Origin: Galbibacter sp048266365
Lineage (GTDB): Bacteria; Bacteroidota; Bacteroidia; Flavobacteriales; Flavobacteriaceae
NCBI RefSeq assembly: GCF_048266365.1
Contig: NZ_JBLWZP010000014.1
Coordinates: 1 to 64,000 of the forward strand
Direction: 5' to 3'
Length of the DNA: 64,000 bases
The notes below the pieces were generated by a model. It ran no database searches. It was not told the origin of the DNA and saw nothing but the letters and a program-made list of their open reading frames with translations. Each line of letters opens with the position of its first letter. Position 1 is the stretch's first letter. Shown piece after piece: positions 35,144 through 45,300 of the stretch. Position numbers and translations under genes: made by a program.

Positions 35144-35704
35144 GTCTTTAATTTAAAAAATCAGTTATGCATTGCCTTATCCTTTCTCAAACCAGATATC
35201 GCAATTTACAAACTTTAGCAAACAAGCTTATCACATTATGGATGTTTGTTTATCAAAGAAAATTATATGAATAATAATTGATTCAAAATGTAACACAATT
35301 GGTTCGCCATATTAAAATGATAGCTGTTTTTTGTTAATATTCTACGTACTGTATTCTTTCAAATAGAATTCTATATTTTCATAAAACTTCTGATTCAGAG
35401 CGTTCACACTACACTCTTTAAGTTTATGCAGGAAAAATCCCTTTCGAAAAAAGGGGTTTTTCTTTCTCATTATCAGGTTATTGCCCCTTATTTTAATGAT
35501 ATTATAAGCTTAATTTTAACCATTACCCTTAAAAACCTAAATAACCTATTCCGCTGCGTTTTAAAAAGTAAAGCGACCTGCTCTCTTTTGGATTGCAACA
35601 CATACCCCGTCAATTAGTATTAGATACTTAAAACGTAATGTAAAGTTTGAATTTAATGGCTCCTTAAGAGTCAGAAACTATACTAATTTAATATATATAA
35701 GATC
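35144..35704. other. Intergenic, 561 bp, with an orphan terminator-like hairpin
   Basis: AAAAATCCCTTT (35433-35444) pairs with AAAGGGGTTTTT (ending about 35462), followed by more T. This is a good intrinsic terminator on the plus strand but no gene lies upstream of it on that strand, so it may end a small RNA or a long AraC-opposed transcript. A 63-codon frame at 35426 overlaps it and is not supported. The region must also hold the promoter for the gene at 35705. Confidence 0.5.
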
Positions 35705-37219
35705 ATGGCAAAACAAGTTTTACCTGAGCAACTTATGAACTCTGTTCTTGGAAAGTTGTACGATGTACTGACCAATGGGGACGATGTCGTACCTAAATCA
35801 GATGATAATTATTTGGCTTGGCTTTCCGTAGGAATGCCCTATCCAAAAGAAGAACTGGAATTTTTATCCACAGGATTTACAGGAATTTACCGGGAACCGG
35901 AAGTCGAAGAAGGAAAAGAACCAAAAGAAAAGACTCCGGAAGAGATTAATGCCCTGTTAGCACAAGATGCTACCCGAAAATACATGCAGGCCGAAAACCT
36001 TGCCCGTCTATGTGATATGGTACCTGATACCAGTGGCGTAAAGGGTGCCGTCACCATGAACGTGTGGAATCCGGAAAACACCCTGAGTCAGGCATATATG
36101 CATATACTGAAATTCAGTCAAGTTGCTAATTTTGAGCCCGATGAAAAGACCAAGGCCAAGATTGTAAGGCTAAGGGGGCTTTTACAAGAAAAGAAAATAA
36201 AGAAGAACCTGATTACAGAAGAGGAAGAAGAAGTTTTGGAAGAAACCGCCTTGGTTAAAAAATACAACGAAAAACTTCAGAATTTTCTAAATGTAGCTTT
36301 GGAGTATAATACGCATCGCGTCAATGCCCTGGCTGGAAAAGATCCGGCAGCCGTACACTTCTTTACGATGAATGCATCCATATTGAGGAGTAAAGTAATG
36401 GCTGCTAAAAACGATTGGATAACCAATGGATTCAAGGAAGAGTATGATCAGATTGCCGCATACATTGCACAGGTTGAAGGAAGAAGTATGCTTACATTAA
36501 AACAGCAATACATTGATGACTTTGAGAAATCCAGACTTACCGGACCTTCTTCAGGATCTGATTTTTACTATACCTCGCTCCTACCGGGCGGTTTTGCTGA
36601 AACCGATAACGGATGGACTGAGTTTACATTTAATAGTGGTGACTATGCTTCCAATTACAAATTTGATAAGAAAAAAGGTGGCGGAGGCGGTGGACTTTCT
36701 TTAGGCTTCTTCAATATTGGAGGAAAAGGAAGTTACGAAAAAACTAAATCCAAGCGTAAAATTGATACTTCGCGTTTTCAGCTACGTTTTAAGATATGTC
36801 AGGTACCTATCGTCCGTCCTGGAGTTAACATTAATTTTTTAACTAGCAAATACTGGAGATTTGATAAAAGCAATCCTGAATTTAAGGACAACATGGTTTC
36901 GGATGGTGGAAACCCACCACAAGGAATGATCCCGGCGTATACTACCACGGCTATTTTTGTAAAGGATCTGAACTTATTTTTCGGAGAATCACATTCTGAA
37001 TTGGCTACTGAAATGGAAAAAGCCAGTGGTGGGGGCTTTGTTTCATGGGGACCTTTTCATGCCGGTGGAGGCTATTCGAGCCATAGCCAAGAGCGTAATT
37101 TCGAGTCAAATTATGATTCTCAGGGGATTCGTATAAAAGGGATGCAACTAATAGGTTTTAAATGCCACATTCTTCCAAAATCCCCGGATGCAAAACCAGA
37201 TGTTAAAGAATGGGTGTAA
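35705..37219 (+). CDS. Unknown cytosolic-type protein with Gly-rich insert, first gene of the hemopexin/transpeptidase cluster
   Basis: 504 residues, no signal peptide and no clear membrane helix. I do not recognise a named family. Visible parts: an N-terminal helix and FLSTGFTG motif (about 58-65), charged helices (about 150-250), DFYYTSLLPGGF (about 285), a KKKGGGGGGLSLGFFNIGG insert (about 321-339), a beta-rich segment and a C-terminal SWGPFHAGGGYSSHS ... GIRIKGMQLIGFKC (about 445-490). The last motif pair looks like a conserved C-terminal signature. The next gene is a diverged paralogue. Likely a structural or delivery component for the two wall enzymes encoded downstream, by position only. 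Confidence 0.6.
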   Translation: MAKQVLPEQLMNSVLGKLYDVLTNGDDVVPKSDDNYLAWLSVGMPYPKEELEFLSTGFTGIYREPEVEEGKEPKEKTPEEINALLAQDATRKYMQAENLARLCDMVPDTSGVKGAVTMNVWNPENTLSQAYMHILKFSQVANFEPDEKTKAKIVRLRGLLQEKKIKKNLITEEEEEVLEETALVKKYNEKLQNFLNVALEYNTHRVNALAGKDPAAVHFFTMNASILRSKVMAAKNDWITNGFKEEYDQIAAYIAQVEGRSMLTLKQQYIDDFEKSRLTGPSSGSDFYYTSLLPGGFAETDNGWTEFTFNSGDYASNYKFDKKKGGGGGGLSLGFFNIGGKGSYEKTKSKRKIDTSRFQLRFKICQVPIVRPGVNINFLTSKYWRFDKSNPEFKDNMVSDGGNPPQGMIPAYTTTAIFVKDLNLFFGESHSELATEMEKASGGGFVSWGPFHAGGGYSSHSQERNFESNYDSQGIRIKGMQLIGFKCHILPKSPDAKPDVKEWV

Positions 37220-37236
37220 TCATATAGCTAAATCTT

Positions 37237-39009
37237 ATGTCAGAATTATCAACCATATTCGAGAAGATCAAAAAGGTCTTTTTAACCAATTTAAGTCAGG
37301 ATGAGGAAAAGGAGGATTACCACCTTATTTTTTCTCCTTTTTCCACTGGCTTTACCTATGATGACTTCCTTTTTTTAGATTCCAACATGGCAACAGAAGA
37401 TGCTAAGAAGTATGTGGATGAACTGTATGAGTTTTCCCAAATCGCCAATACCATTCCAAGGGAAAATAATTTTTGGGCTTTATCGGGACAACAGAAGGAC
37501 TATTTATTTAACCCCTATAAAAGTATTCTTCAAAGCCTACGGCTTTTGGATCCAGATACCATTAAAATTGAAATGTTTTACAAGCATCCAATTTTTTTAA
37601 AGGCTCTGGAAGTTTTAGGTACCGAAGATATAAATGGATACAAGTCTTTTTTTGAATTACGCACTAAAATTGCAAATGAAATTGAAAACTTAGGTGATTC
37701 CCTTAACGATGCTAACAAAGCGGCTATTGAATTGGAAATTCAATTAAAAAAAGACAATTTGAAATCAGTAGAAAAACAGTGGAAGGAGACGGGTAATAAA
37801 GAAGAGATTGATGAGAAGATTCTAACAATTGTTAAGGACGAGTTTAAACGATTTTTGTTACGCTTCAATGAGGTCAAAGGAATATTGGATACTGCCAAAA
37901 GAGAACATGCAGGAAGCGGAGATAGTTTTTATTTAACCAGTTGTCTTCCCAATAATTTATACGATGGTGAAAAAATCGAATGGACTAAAATTGAAATGAA
38001 TAAGTCTGATTTGGAGGAGATAAAAAAGGATATACAGCCGGAAGAATACAGCGAAATTATTGGAAGTTCAGGACTCTCGGACCTGGAATTTGAAAAAATT
38101 ACTTTTGAGGTTCTTTTTGCAGGGGTCACTAGACCTTGGTTTGATAATAGAATTCTGAATTCTCCTTTTTGGACGATCCATATTTTAAACAAAGAAGAAA
38201 TTGAAATCCCTAGGGTTACAAGCAAGCTGATATTTGTACGCCAAGTGGAGATGAAAGTGTCGGATAATGAGAAGAACAAAAAAGTATTACTTCAACATAA
38301 GACACTACAAAATTTAGGTCCCTTTATTGTAAATATGGCTCAACTGAAAACCGGCCAAAAGGTTCAGCTGAACTCTGTAAACAAAGGGCTTAAATTAAAC
38401 AGAAAAACATTACTGAATGTTTCTGCACAGCTTCATCGGAAGAAGGAGTTGAATAAGAACCAGTCAATTCAAAAAGTAATTGCAAAAAAACAAAGTCAAT
38501 TTTTGAGACTTTCACCACAATTAAGACAAATGCAAAGCATTAAAATGACCACCGTAAAAAAACCACCGGTCATAAAAAAATCACTGTTGGCCAAGCCTAT
38601 GCTATTCCTCAAGTTGAATACAATGCTTTTAAATCAGGTCTCGTGCAGGTTCAACTTTAAAGATGCCAATACCCAAAAAGACGTAGCGGTGGCCATTGAA
38701 GAAATAAAGATTCTCAAACAAGGGAAGCCAATTTCAATTAAGATGACCAAATCCAACAATGGACTGGCAACTAATTTACCTGCCAATACAATGTATGAAA
38801 TAAGGATCCAAACCAAGGGATATGAGCAACTGCAATTTTCATTTAAAACGACAACGAAAAAAAGTAATAAGAATCTATCAAACTACACATTTAAACTGAA
38901 TCCTGAAGTCGTAGAGGAAGTTGACATAGAATCTTTTCAATTGATTGGTGTTGTGGCAAGAGTTATAAAACCATTTCCACAACCGATCCAAACTGCTGAT
39001 TATATATAA
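37237..39009 (+). CDS. Unknown protein, diverged paralogue of 35705-37219 with C-terminal Ig-like extension
   Basis: 590 residues, no signal peptide. It shares with its neighbour PFSTGFTYDD (FLSTGFTG), AKKYVDELYEFSQIANTIP (TRKYMQAENLARLCDMVP), SFYLTSCLPNNL (DFYYTSLLPGGF), LIFVRQVEMKV (AIFVKDLNLFF) and the end motif ESFQLIGVVARVI (GMQLIGFKCHIL). It lacks the Gly-rich insert and adds a Lys/Gln-rich linker (about 380-460) and a beta-sandwich-like region (about 470-560) with FKDANTQKDVAVA..., reminiscent of a carboxypeptidase-regulatory-like fold. It starts 17 bases after its paralogue's stop. Function unknown. Confidence 0.6.
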   Translation: MSELSTIFEKIKKVFLTNLSQDEEKEDYHLIFSPFSTGFTYDDFLFLDSNMATEDAKKYVDELYEFSQIANTIPRENNFWALSGQQKDYLFNPYKSILQSLRLLDPDTIKIEMFYKHPIFLKALEVLGTEDINGYKSFFELRTKIANEIENLGDSLNDANKAAIELEIQLKKDNLKSVEKQWKETGNKEEIDEKILTIVKDEFKRFLLRFNEVKGILDTAKREHAGSGDSFYLTSCLPNNLYDGEKIEWTKIEMNKSDLEEIKKDIQPEEYSEIIGSSGLSDLEFEKITFEVLFAGVTRPWFDNRILNSPFWTIHILNKEEIEIPRVTSKLIFVRQVEMKVSDNEKNKKVLLQHKTLQNLGPFIVNMAQLKTGQKVQLNSVNKGLKLNRKTLLNVSAQLHRKKELNKNQSIQKVIAKKQSQFLRLSPQLRQMQSIKMTTVKKPPVIKKSLLAKPMLFLKLNTMLLNQVSCRFNFKDANTQKDVAVAIEEIKILKQGKPISIKMTKSNNGLATNLPANTMYEIRIQTKGYEQLQFSFKTTTKKSNKNLSNYTFKLNPEVVEEVDIESFQLIGVVARVIKPFPQPIQTADYI

Positions 39010-39035
39010 CATGAATTAACTTTAAAAAGATTACA

Positions 39036-40484
39036 ATGACAGCAAAAAAGAAGGGGAATTATAATCTTAAAAATAATAAGGAAAACGGATTTCATTCGAA
39101 ATCCAATAAACACACTAAAGAAGGACGGGCTTATGAGAATGATTACGATACAGACGATTATTCCAAAGATGACCACTCCTCTTATGTAGATGACTACAAA
39201 ACCGGAAAATCTTATAAAGAAGGACGGTCTTACGAGGATGACATTGATACGACTGATATTGGAAAGCGTAACGAAGATGGTGTCGGTATGGTTGAATTCA
39301 GGGACAATCCTGAAAAGGATTATTCCTATGATACCAAAAAAAATGTCCCACCCTTGGATACTTCTAACAATGTTGGAAAGCTTGATTATTTTGAGGCAAG
39401 TAGAGGCTCAGCTAAAGGAGGCGGTGATAATGTAGAGGAGTATGAAAATGAATCCCCTGCAAAACCTGAAACTACAGGTAGCAGTAATCCTTTTACCAGG
39501 TTTATAGAGCGGTTCGGAGATATACTATTTAGAAATAGTGCTGATATCAATCGCTTTTTTGCTGATCATAGTGATCAGGATAATTTTATGGCTTGGTTTA
39601 AAGATGAAGTCGGGGGAAGATCTCATTGGAGAGAACGAAACATTCCCCATAGGAATTTTGACAAGCATTTAAATAACTTTAATGAAGTATGGGACAATAT
39701 TCCATTGTTGTATACCGGAAATGTAGGATCCTTTGAGATCAATATATTTCAGTTTTTTGCCCTGGCGAGTATCATTATTAATGAAACTGGCGGCACTTTT
39801 CGACCCATACGAGAACGGGGTAGTTTGGCCTATATGTTTGGCACTAATGGAGGGCGTAAACGTTCGTATAATAATTATCCCCAAAATAGACCCAACAACA
39901 GAACTGCATTCCAATTATTTAACGATCGGGACTTTTTAGAGACCCATAGTGATCTTGATCATTATGAAGATGTCGCAAATACAACTAATAGGGCATGGAA
40001 CGGAGACACCTATCCGGCTGGATTTCCTACTGATCCTGCCCAAGGAGGGATAATCGCCGAGGCTGACTTTTATAAATTCAGTGGTCGTGGATTGGTGCAA
40101 ACCACATGGAGACGTAATTACGAGGCCTATATTGAACTTGTTCAACAATACGGAGGTAATGATCAGGTTCTCAATGCATATAAAGAACGTTGGAACAGGG
40201 CTTTTGAGTCTCTCAATATAGGCATCATCGCCACACAGACCAGTAATAGAGATTGGGATAGCTTGTTTTTAGGTACTCATATGGAATTTGCCGCCATGGC
40301 AGTCTATGCTTTTCAACATAGAAGAAATGATTTTTTAACCATTCCTGTAGATGCTAGCATACTTCAACGAGAGACTAATCGTTCCGGATCACTATACTAT
40401 GTGGGATATCGTGTCGGGGGTAGGGAATCATATGGACGCAAAGTAAAAAACAGAGTGATACAAATGATGAATACCCTATTATAA
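39036..40484 (+). CDS. GH19/lysozyme-like peptidoglycan hydrolase with disordered acidic N-terminus
   Basis: 482 residues, no signal peptide. Residues 1-150 are hydrophilic and low complexity with two related repeats (TKEGRAYENDYDTDDYSK and YKEGRSYEDDIDTTDIGK). The catalytic part from about 160 has IIINETGG with candidate acid Glu250, and FSGRGLVQTTWRRNYEAYI (about 348-366), which closely resembles the lysozyme-like GH19 motif (F-GRG-x-Q-x-TWR). It should cleave peptidoglycan or chitin-like glycans. The leaderless sequence, flanked by non-secreted partners, implies a non-Sec exit or release by lysis. The acidic repeats may be a sorting tag. Confidence 0.7.
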   Translation: MTAKKKGNYNLKNNKENGFHSKSNKHTKEGRAYENDYDTDDYSKDDHSSYVDDYKTGKSYKEGRSYEDDIDTTDIGKRNEDGVGMVEFRDNPEKDYSYDTKKNVPPLDTSNNVGKLDYFEASRGSAKGGGDNVEEYENESPAKPETTGSSNPFTRFIERFGDILFRNSADINRFFADHSDQDNFMAWFKDEVGGRSHWRERNIPHRNFDKHLNNFNEVWDNIPLLYTGNVGSFEINIFQFFALASIIINETGGTFRPIRERGSLAYMFGTNGGRKRSYNNYPQNRPNNRTAFQLFNDRDFLETHSDLDHYEDVANTTNRAWNGDTYPAGFPTDPAQGGIIAEADFYKFSGRGLVQTTWRRNYEAYIELVQQYGGNDQVLNAYKERWNRAFESLNIGIIATQTSNRDWDSLFLGTHMEFAAMAVYAFQHRRNDFLTIPVDASILQRETNRSGSLYYVGYRVGGRESYGRKVKNRVIQMMNTLL

Positions 40485-40515
40485 AAAAGAACAAGATAAT
40501 TTAAAACAAAAGACT

Positions 40516-41889
40516 ATGTCAAATGCAATCGTAAAAGCAGCAGTTAACGGTAGAGCCCAATTTCAAGGAAAGGGCTATCTGTTCGATGGAAATAAATACA
40601 CCCGCTACAACTGGGATGAAGACAAACCAGATCCTGGTTATCCCAAAGATCTATCCCTATGGAAATTAACCGGAGCATTTGCCGATGGAATTGATGCGGC
40701 TATTAATGGATTAGCGTCTTTTGAAGGAAATGCTTATTTGTTTAAGGGTGATCAATACGTTAAATATAATTGGAAATCGGATAAACCGCTGGCAGGATAT
40801 CCAAAGCCATTGTCTCTATGGAATTTGCCAGGAGATTTTAATAATGGAATTGATGCCGCATGTAATGGAAGGGGGCTTTTTGAGGGTTATGGGTATTTAT
40901 TCAAAAAAGATCAATATGTGAAGTATAATTGGGAAAAGGACGAACCCGTTCCTGGATATCCGAGGGCGCTTTCAACCTGGAATCTTCCACCTGAGTTTAG
41001 TACTGGAGTGGACGCGGCTATTAACGGTGTAGGACGGTTCGAGGGCTATTTGTATTTTTTCAAGGGAGATCAGTATATGCGATACAATTGGGCAGATAAC
41101 ACGGCTGAAGGCCCCTGGTCCATAGCAAAAAACTGGCACATTTCTCAAATAGGCCCTAAAGACGATAGTGATGCTTTATATACTAAGTTCGGCTTAGACG
41201 GCGAAATCAGTAAGGATGCGTTTAGAATTGCCTATTTAGGATATCGTAAGATTGACAATGGTTGCCCCAGCAATGCTACCAAAACGGTAGGTAATGGAGA
41301 GAAAGAAACTATAGTATATGATAAGAGTAATAATTACTTGATTATTATAGATTTCTCTATTCCTTCCAATAAAAGGCGGTTGGTGGTATTGAATATGAAA
41401 ACACAAAAGAAAAGGAACTTCCTATATGTTTCTCATGGAGTTAACACAGAAGGAAAGCGCCATCACGCTGAGCATTTTTCAAATACTTTGGGTTCCAATA
41501 AGTCTAGTTTGGGTTTCTTTGTAACAGGATTTGCATTTCATAAAGACAAGAAAAAGAAAGACGGAAGTGTAGAAAAACGGGTATGGTTAAAATTACATGG
41601 TCTAGAAAAAGATATCAATGATAAAGCTCAAAGACGTGGAATCATGATGCATACCGCCAGTTACGTCAAAGAAAACTCTGGAGTAGTAGGGAGAAGCCAT
41701 GGTTGTCCTGCCATTGACCCTTTCGAGAATGAAACTATCAACAATAAACTTAAAAACAAATTATTTGAGGAAATTAAAAATGGCAGTCTGCTATTTGCCT
41801 ATACAACTAAAGCAAATGCGACTGATGATAATGGTAAGAATTATTACGATTCTTCAAGTTTATTAAAATGCCTGGAAAGGCAATTTTAA
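40516..41889 (+). CDS. Hemopexin repeats fused to L,D-transpeptidase-like (YkuD_2) domain
   Basis: 457 residues, no signal peptide. Residues 1-200 contain four hemopexin repeats of about 50 residues, each with AINGxxxFEGxxYLFKGDQYVKYNW followed by a GYPKxLSxWNLP turn. From about 225 a murein L,D-transpeptidase-like catalytic domain follows: His379 in GIMMHTASYV and the SHGCPAID motif with His395 and nucleophile Cys397. Homologous domains cut or form peptide cross-links in peptidoglycan. Hemopexin repeats are best known for glycan, heme or protein binding and in bacterial insect toxins. This combination without an export signal is unusual. The 32-base gap from the lysozyme-like gene suggests co-transcription. 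Confidence 0.8.
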   Translation: MSNAIVKAAVNGRAQFQGKGYLFDGNKYTRYNWDEDKPDPGYPKDLSLWKLTGAFADGIDAAINGLASFEGNAYLFKGDQYVKYNWKSDKPLAGYPKPLSLWNLPGDFNNGIDAACNGRGLFEGYGYLFKKDQYVKYNWEKDEPVPGYPRALSTWNLPPEFSTGVDAAINGVGRFEGYLYFFKGDQYMRYNWADNTAEGPWSIAKNWHISQIGPKDDSDALYTKFGLDGEISKDAFRIAYLGYRKIDNGCPSNATKTVGNGEKETIVYDKSNNYLIIIDFSIPSNKRRLVVLNMKTQKKRNFLYVSHGVNTEGKRHHAEHFSNTLGSNKSSLGFFVTGFAFHKDKKKKDGSVEKRVWLKLHGLEKDINDKAQRRGIMMHTASYVKENSGVVGRSHGCPAIDPFENETINNKLKNKLFEEIKNGSLLFAYTTKANATDDNGKNYYDSSSLLKCLERQF

Positions 41890-41901
41890 AAAATAATTAA
41901 A

Positions 41902-42183
41902 ATGAAAAAATCACGTTTTCTATACGTACTTTATATGGCGAGTTTGATGGTGTTGATTTCATGTAATAATAAAAAGGAAAAAGATACTAGTAGTGATGTT
42001 ACTGAAGAGGTCGACACTGATCAAAAAACGGACGAATCTCCACAAAGTGAAGGTATTAACAAGGAGTATATAGATCTAAAAATCACTGATGTAAAGCTCA
42101 TTAAGTTAAATAATCCCGGAAATTCATGGATTGCCCATACTTTGAAGGTAACCAAAGGAAATTACGAGCTTAACTATCAATAA
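41902..42183 (+). CDS. Small lipoprotein, putative protective partner
   Basis: 93 residues with a lipoprotein signal (LMVLISC, Cys21), then an acidic linker (KEKDTSSDVTEEVDTDQKTDES) and a short beta-like region (YIDLKITDVKLIKLNNPG). It begins 12 bases after the transpeptidase-like gene, so it is the last gene of the cluster. It is the only exported protein in the set. Location in the envelope next to two peptidoglycan-acting cargos would suit an immunity protein, an inference that has not been tested. No homology is recognised. Confidence 0.6.
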   Translation: MKKSRFLYVLYMASLMVLISCNNKKEKDTSSDVTEEVDTDQKTDESPQSEGINKEYIDLKITDVKLIKLNNPGNSWIAHTLKVTKGNYELNYQ

Positions 42184-42321
42184 GTAAAGGTAATACCCAA
42201 CTAAATACCACGCAACACGACGCTGTCAAATTCCTATCATAGCTTAAAAAGCAAACGATGCTCATATGAGTTTTGATCCCAATTTAAGCTGGAATGTTAC
42301 ACATATGTAATTAAGTAAGGC

Positions 42322-45300
42322 TTAAAAACTCGCTCTAAACCCAAGGGTAAATCTATTTCCTTCTTTGGAGTTAAAATAGGATAGGTCTAAGTTTACCAGT
42401 TCACTGGCCACTACAAACACACCCCCTCCAACGGAGTTATGCCATTGCTTGGAATCTTCGTCTTTAACCCATACTCTACCTAGGTCTACTCCACCGTAAA
42501 CACCCAAATTTACAGGTAGGATCGGTGTTTTAAAAGCGTTGAAGGTGTGTCTAATATCACCATTAAACACCAAGCTCTTGTTTCCAGTAAATCGGTTAAT
42601 ACGATAGCCTCTCAGACCGCTATTTCCTCCTAAGTAAGGAGCCTGGTAAAACTCAAAATCATCTCCAAAGTTAAGTTGACTTTGTACATTGGTCTTTAAT
42701 ACCCACCGGTGATTTTGACTTAAAGGATTATAAAAGGTTATCTGTGGGTTTAAATAAGCAAAGGATGTATTGCTCCCTGATAAGTTAAGGGTATAACCAA
42801 GAGTAGTTTTAAAATACATTCCACGACTAGGGTTTACCGGAATATCGTAGCTTTCATACTCAAAACCTATTTCTGCTGTAGCAAAATAGTGCCAATCGAA
42901 AAATGAAGCATCGGGATTAAAAGTGGTGATATATCTATTCTGCGTATCCTCTACCTGAGCTCCCTCAAAAATTGCTTTAGCAGAGAGTACACCTCCATAT
43001 TCAGATCGTTTTACCAGTCCTAGATACCCCCTTAGGTTACTCCAATTCGTGCGATAATAATCTTTCCCCAAATCATCTTCTAAATTCGTGGTTTGGTTTC
43101 CGAAGCCAAAGAAGTTCCTGGCATAAGTCGGACTGTTATATTTTAAACCATACGCTAAATTTAGCTTATGGAAAATCCCGGAACTTTCCCCGTCATATTT
43201 CAATTCAATACCGGAAGTAGCAAAATGGAAATTAACTCCTAGACTATGTTTTGAACTAAATGGATTTCTCTCGAATCCATAATTGGTAATAGCATAATTC
43301 ACCCCTGCGATAAAGCCTGCATCGGCATTATAACCTAAACTCGGCAACAGTGTATAGGTGCTGTAATTACTCTTTCCAAAGGTGAAAATATTATTATCGT
43401 ATTTATCGGTGAAGCGTTTGGTTCCCCCATTGTTAAGCTCAACAATATTATCTTTAGATTTAAAATCGTAAAAGCGTACTTTTTTACCGTATCGTATTTT
43501 ATAGGTGTCCCTGTTTTGCCCGCCTATTAATCGTACCAGTATCGGTTGTTTCCCTTGTCCTTTAACCTCAAAAACATCCTTGTCATCCAGCCCGTATATC
43601 CACAGTTCTTTGGTAACATCCTTATGATAGGTTTTATCTACAATCAGATCAGCCTTTTCACCTTTTTTTATCCTGCGGATTACAACCCTGGTTTCTTTTG
43701 GACCGGATCGTATCACTTCTATATAATCATCCTTATCAGTTGCGTGTAATATCGCAACCTTGTCCACCAATTTATAATAATCCTTAGCTGTAGTTACTAA
43801 TCCATCGAGTCGCTGCATTAACAAAGGCTTTACTTTTTTCATTGTTTCTTCTCGTACCTCGGCAGGAACAGTCATAAAAGCCTGGTCGATAACCTGTTCA
43901 GTCAGGTGATATTGAATAAACTTAGCTTCCCTTACCCAATCCTCTTGATCGCTATTTCGGATTAAGGCCCTATCCATAGGCAATGGTTCCGTATTAATCC
44001 AACGCAGATGATCAATTTCCGGCCCATAAGGTTGCAACATCTTTGCAGGAGCCATTAAGGCTCGAACTACAGCTAAAAAACTACCGTCGAAATCTGCAAA
44101 GGCCTGATCCCTATCTCTTGGAATTGATCGGTATACGGTTTGCTCTTCTCCCTTGAATTCTGCCCAGCGCCACTGATCTCCATGGCGATCCCAATCTCCA
44201 ATAAGCATATCAAACAATCGCGCTCTGATATAAGCGTTTTCATCCAGAACATTCTCTTCATCCTTTCGAAGTTTTTTGAACAAGTCATCGGTACTTTCAA
44301 TATCTTCAGCATTCCCGAAACTAGCAACATTCTGGTGCTCCTTCGCAGGTCTCTCTTCAATCAAATACAATTCATCTCCGTATTCCGCATTGTATTTCCC
44401 CAGACGCTGTTGTTTAGGAATGTAAAATAGTTCAGGGTTAGTATGATAAAGCTCTACCGCCTTGGAAAGTTCTGATACAGGGTATGCAGCATAAGGATAT
44501 GAGGCTGTATAGTAGTCCATCAATAATGATTCCGGCAAGGTCTCTGAAAGATCGTCGATAGAAAGCTTGTGATCCTTCAATACCACTTTTTGTAGAAATT
44601 GAACAGCACTTTTTTTAACAGCTCTCATATTGTACTCCCTACCTTGAGGATCTTCAAGCCGCAAGGTCCTGGTCTGATGCCCTCCACCTTTACGCACCGG
44701 AGTCAGTCCCCCATAGAGCGTGTCCAAAAGCGCTACTCTAGCCTTAATCTGTGTCCCGTAAAGTTCCCTGTAATGCTCTCCCCAAAACTTTTGATATCCT
44801 TTAGATTTGATAGTCTCATCAGTTGGATAAATAGACGACATCACATGCTGTGGGTACTCCTTTGGAAAATCATCGACATATTGATCTTCCTGAGTAGGGT
44901 AAACTTCTTTTTGAAATTCTAAATTAGGTTGCCCATTTCTTGCAGTATAAAAACGTGCCCATACCGAACCGTCTTTAAATACATCCAAGGTGGCATAACC
45001 TTGTTTTCCAGATACAAAAAGAGCATCTCCGGTGAGTTTAGTCGGGGATTCTTTTGATCCGGAACCCGCAATCAGTTGTTTGTAGTTGTCATTTTCTATA
45101 TACTGCATGGAATGATCATGCCCGGAGGTAAAAATCACATTCGCCGGAGCCACCATGGCAATAGCCTCTAAACGATCCCTAAGGACCTTGTAACGTTGGT
45201 TTTGTATATCTTGCACCGACACACCTCCTGTTTTTCTAACCTGTGTGATCAGACTACCAATTACTGGAAGCGGTACTTTGTTTTGAAAAGGAAAAAGATG

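Noticed and set aside
35426..35617. 63-codon plus-strand frame
   Set aside because: Its start overlaps the orphan terminator and the composition is not protein-like.
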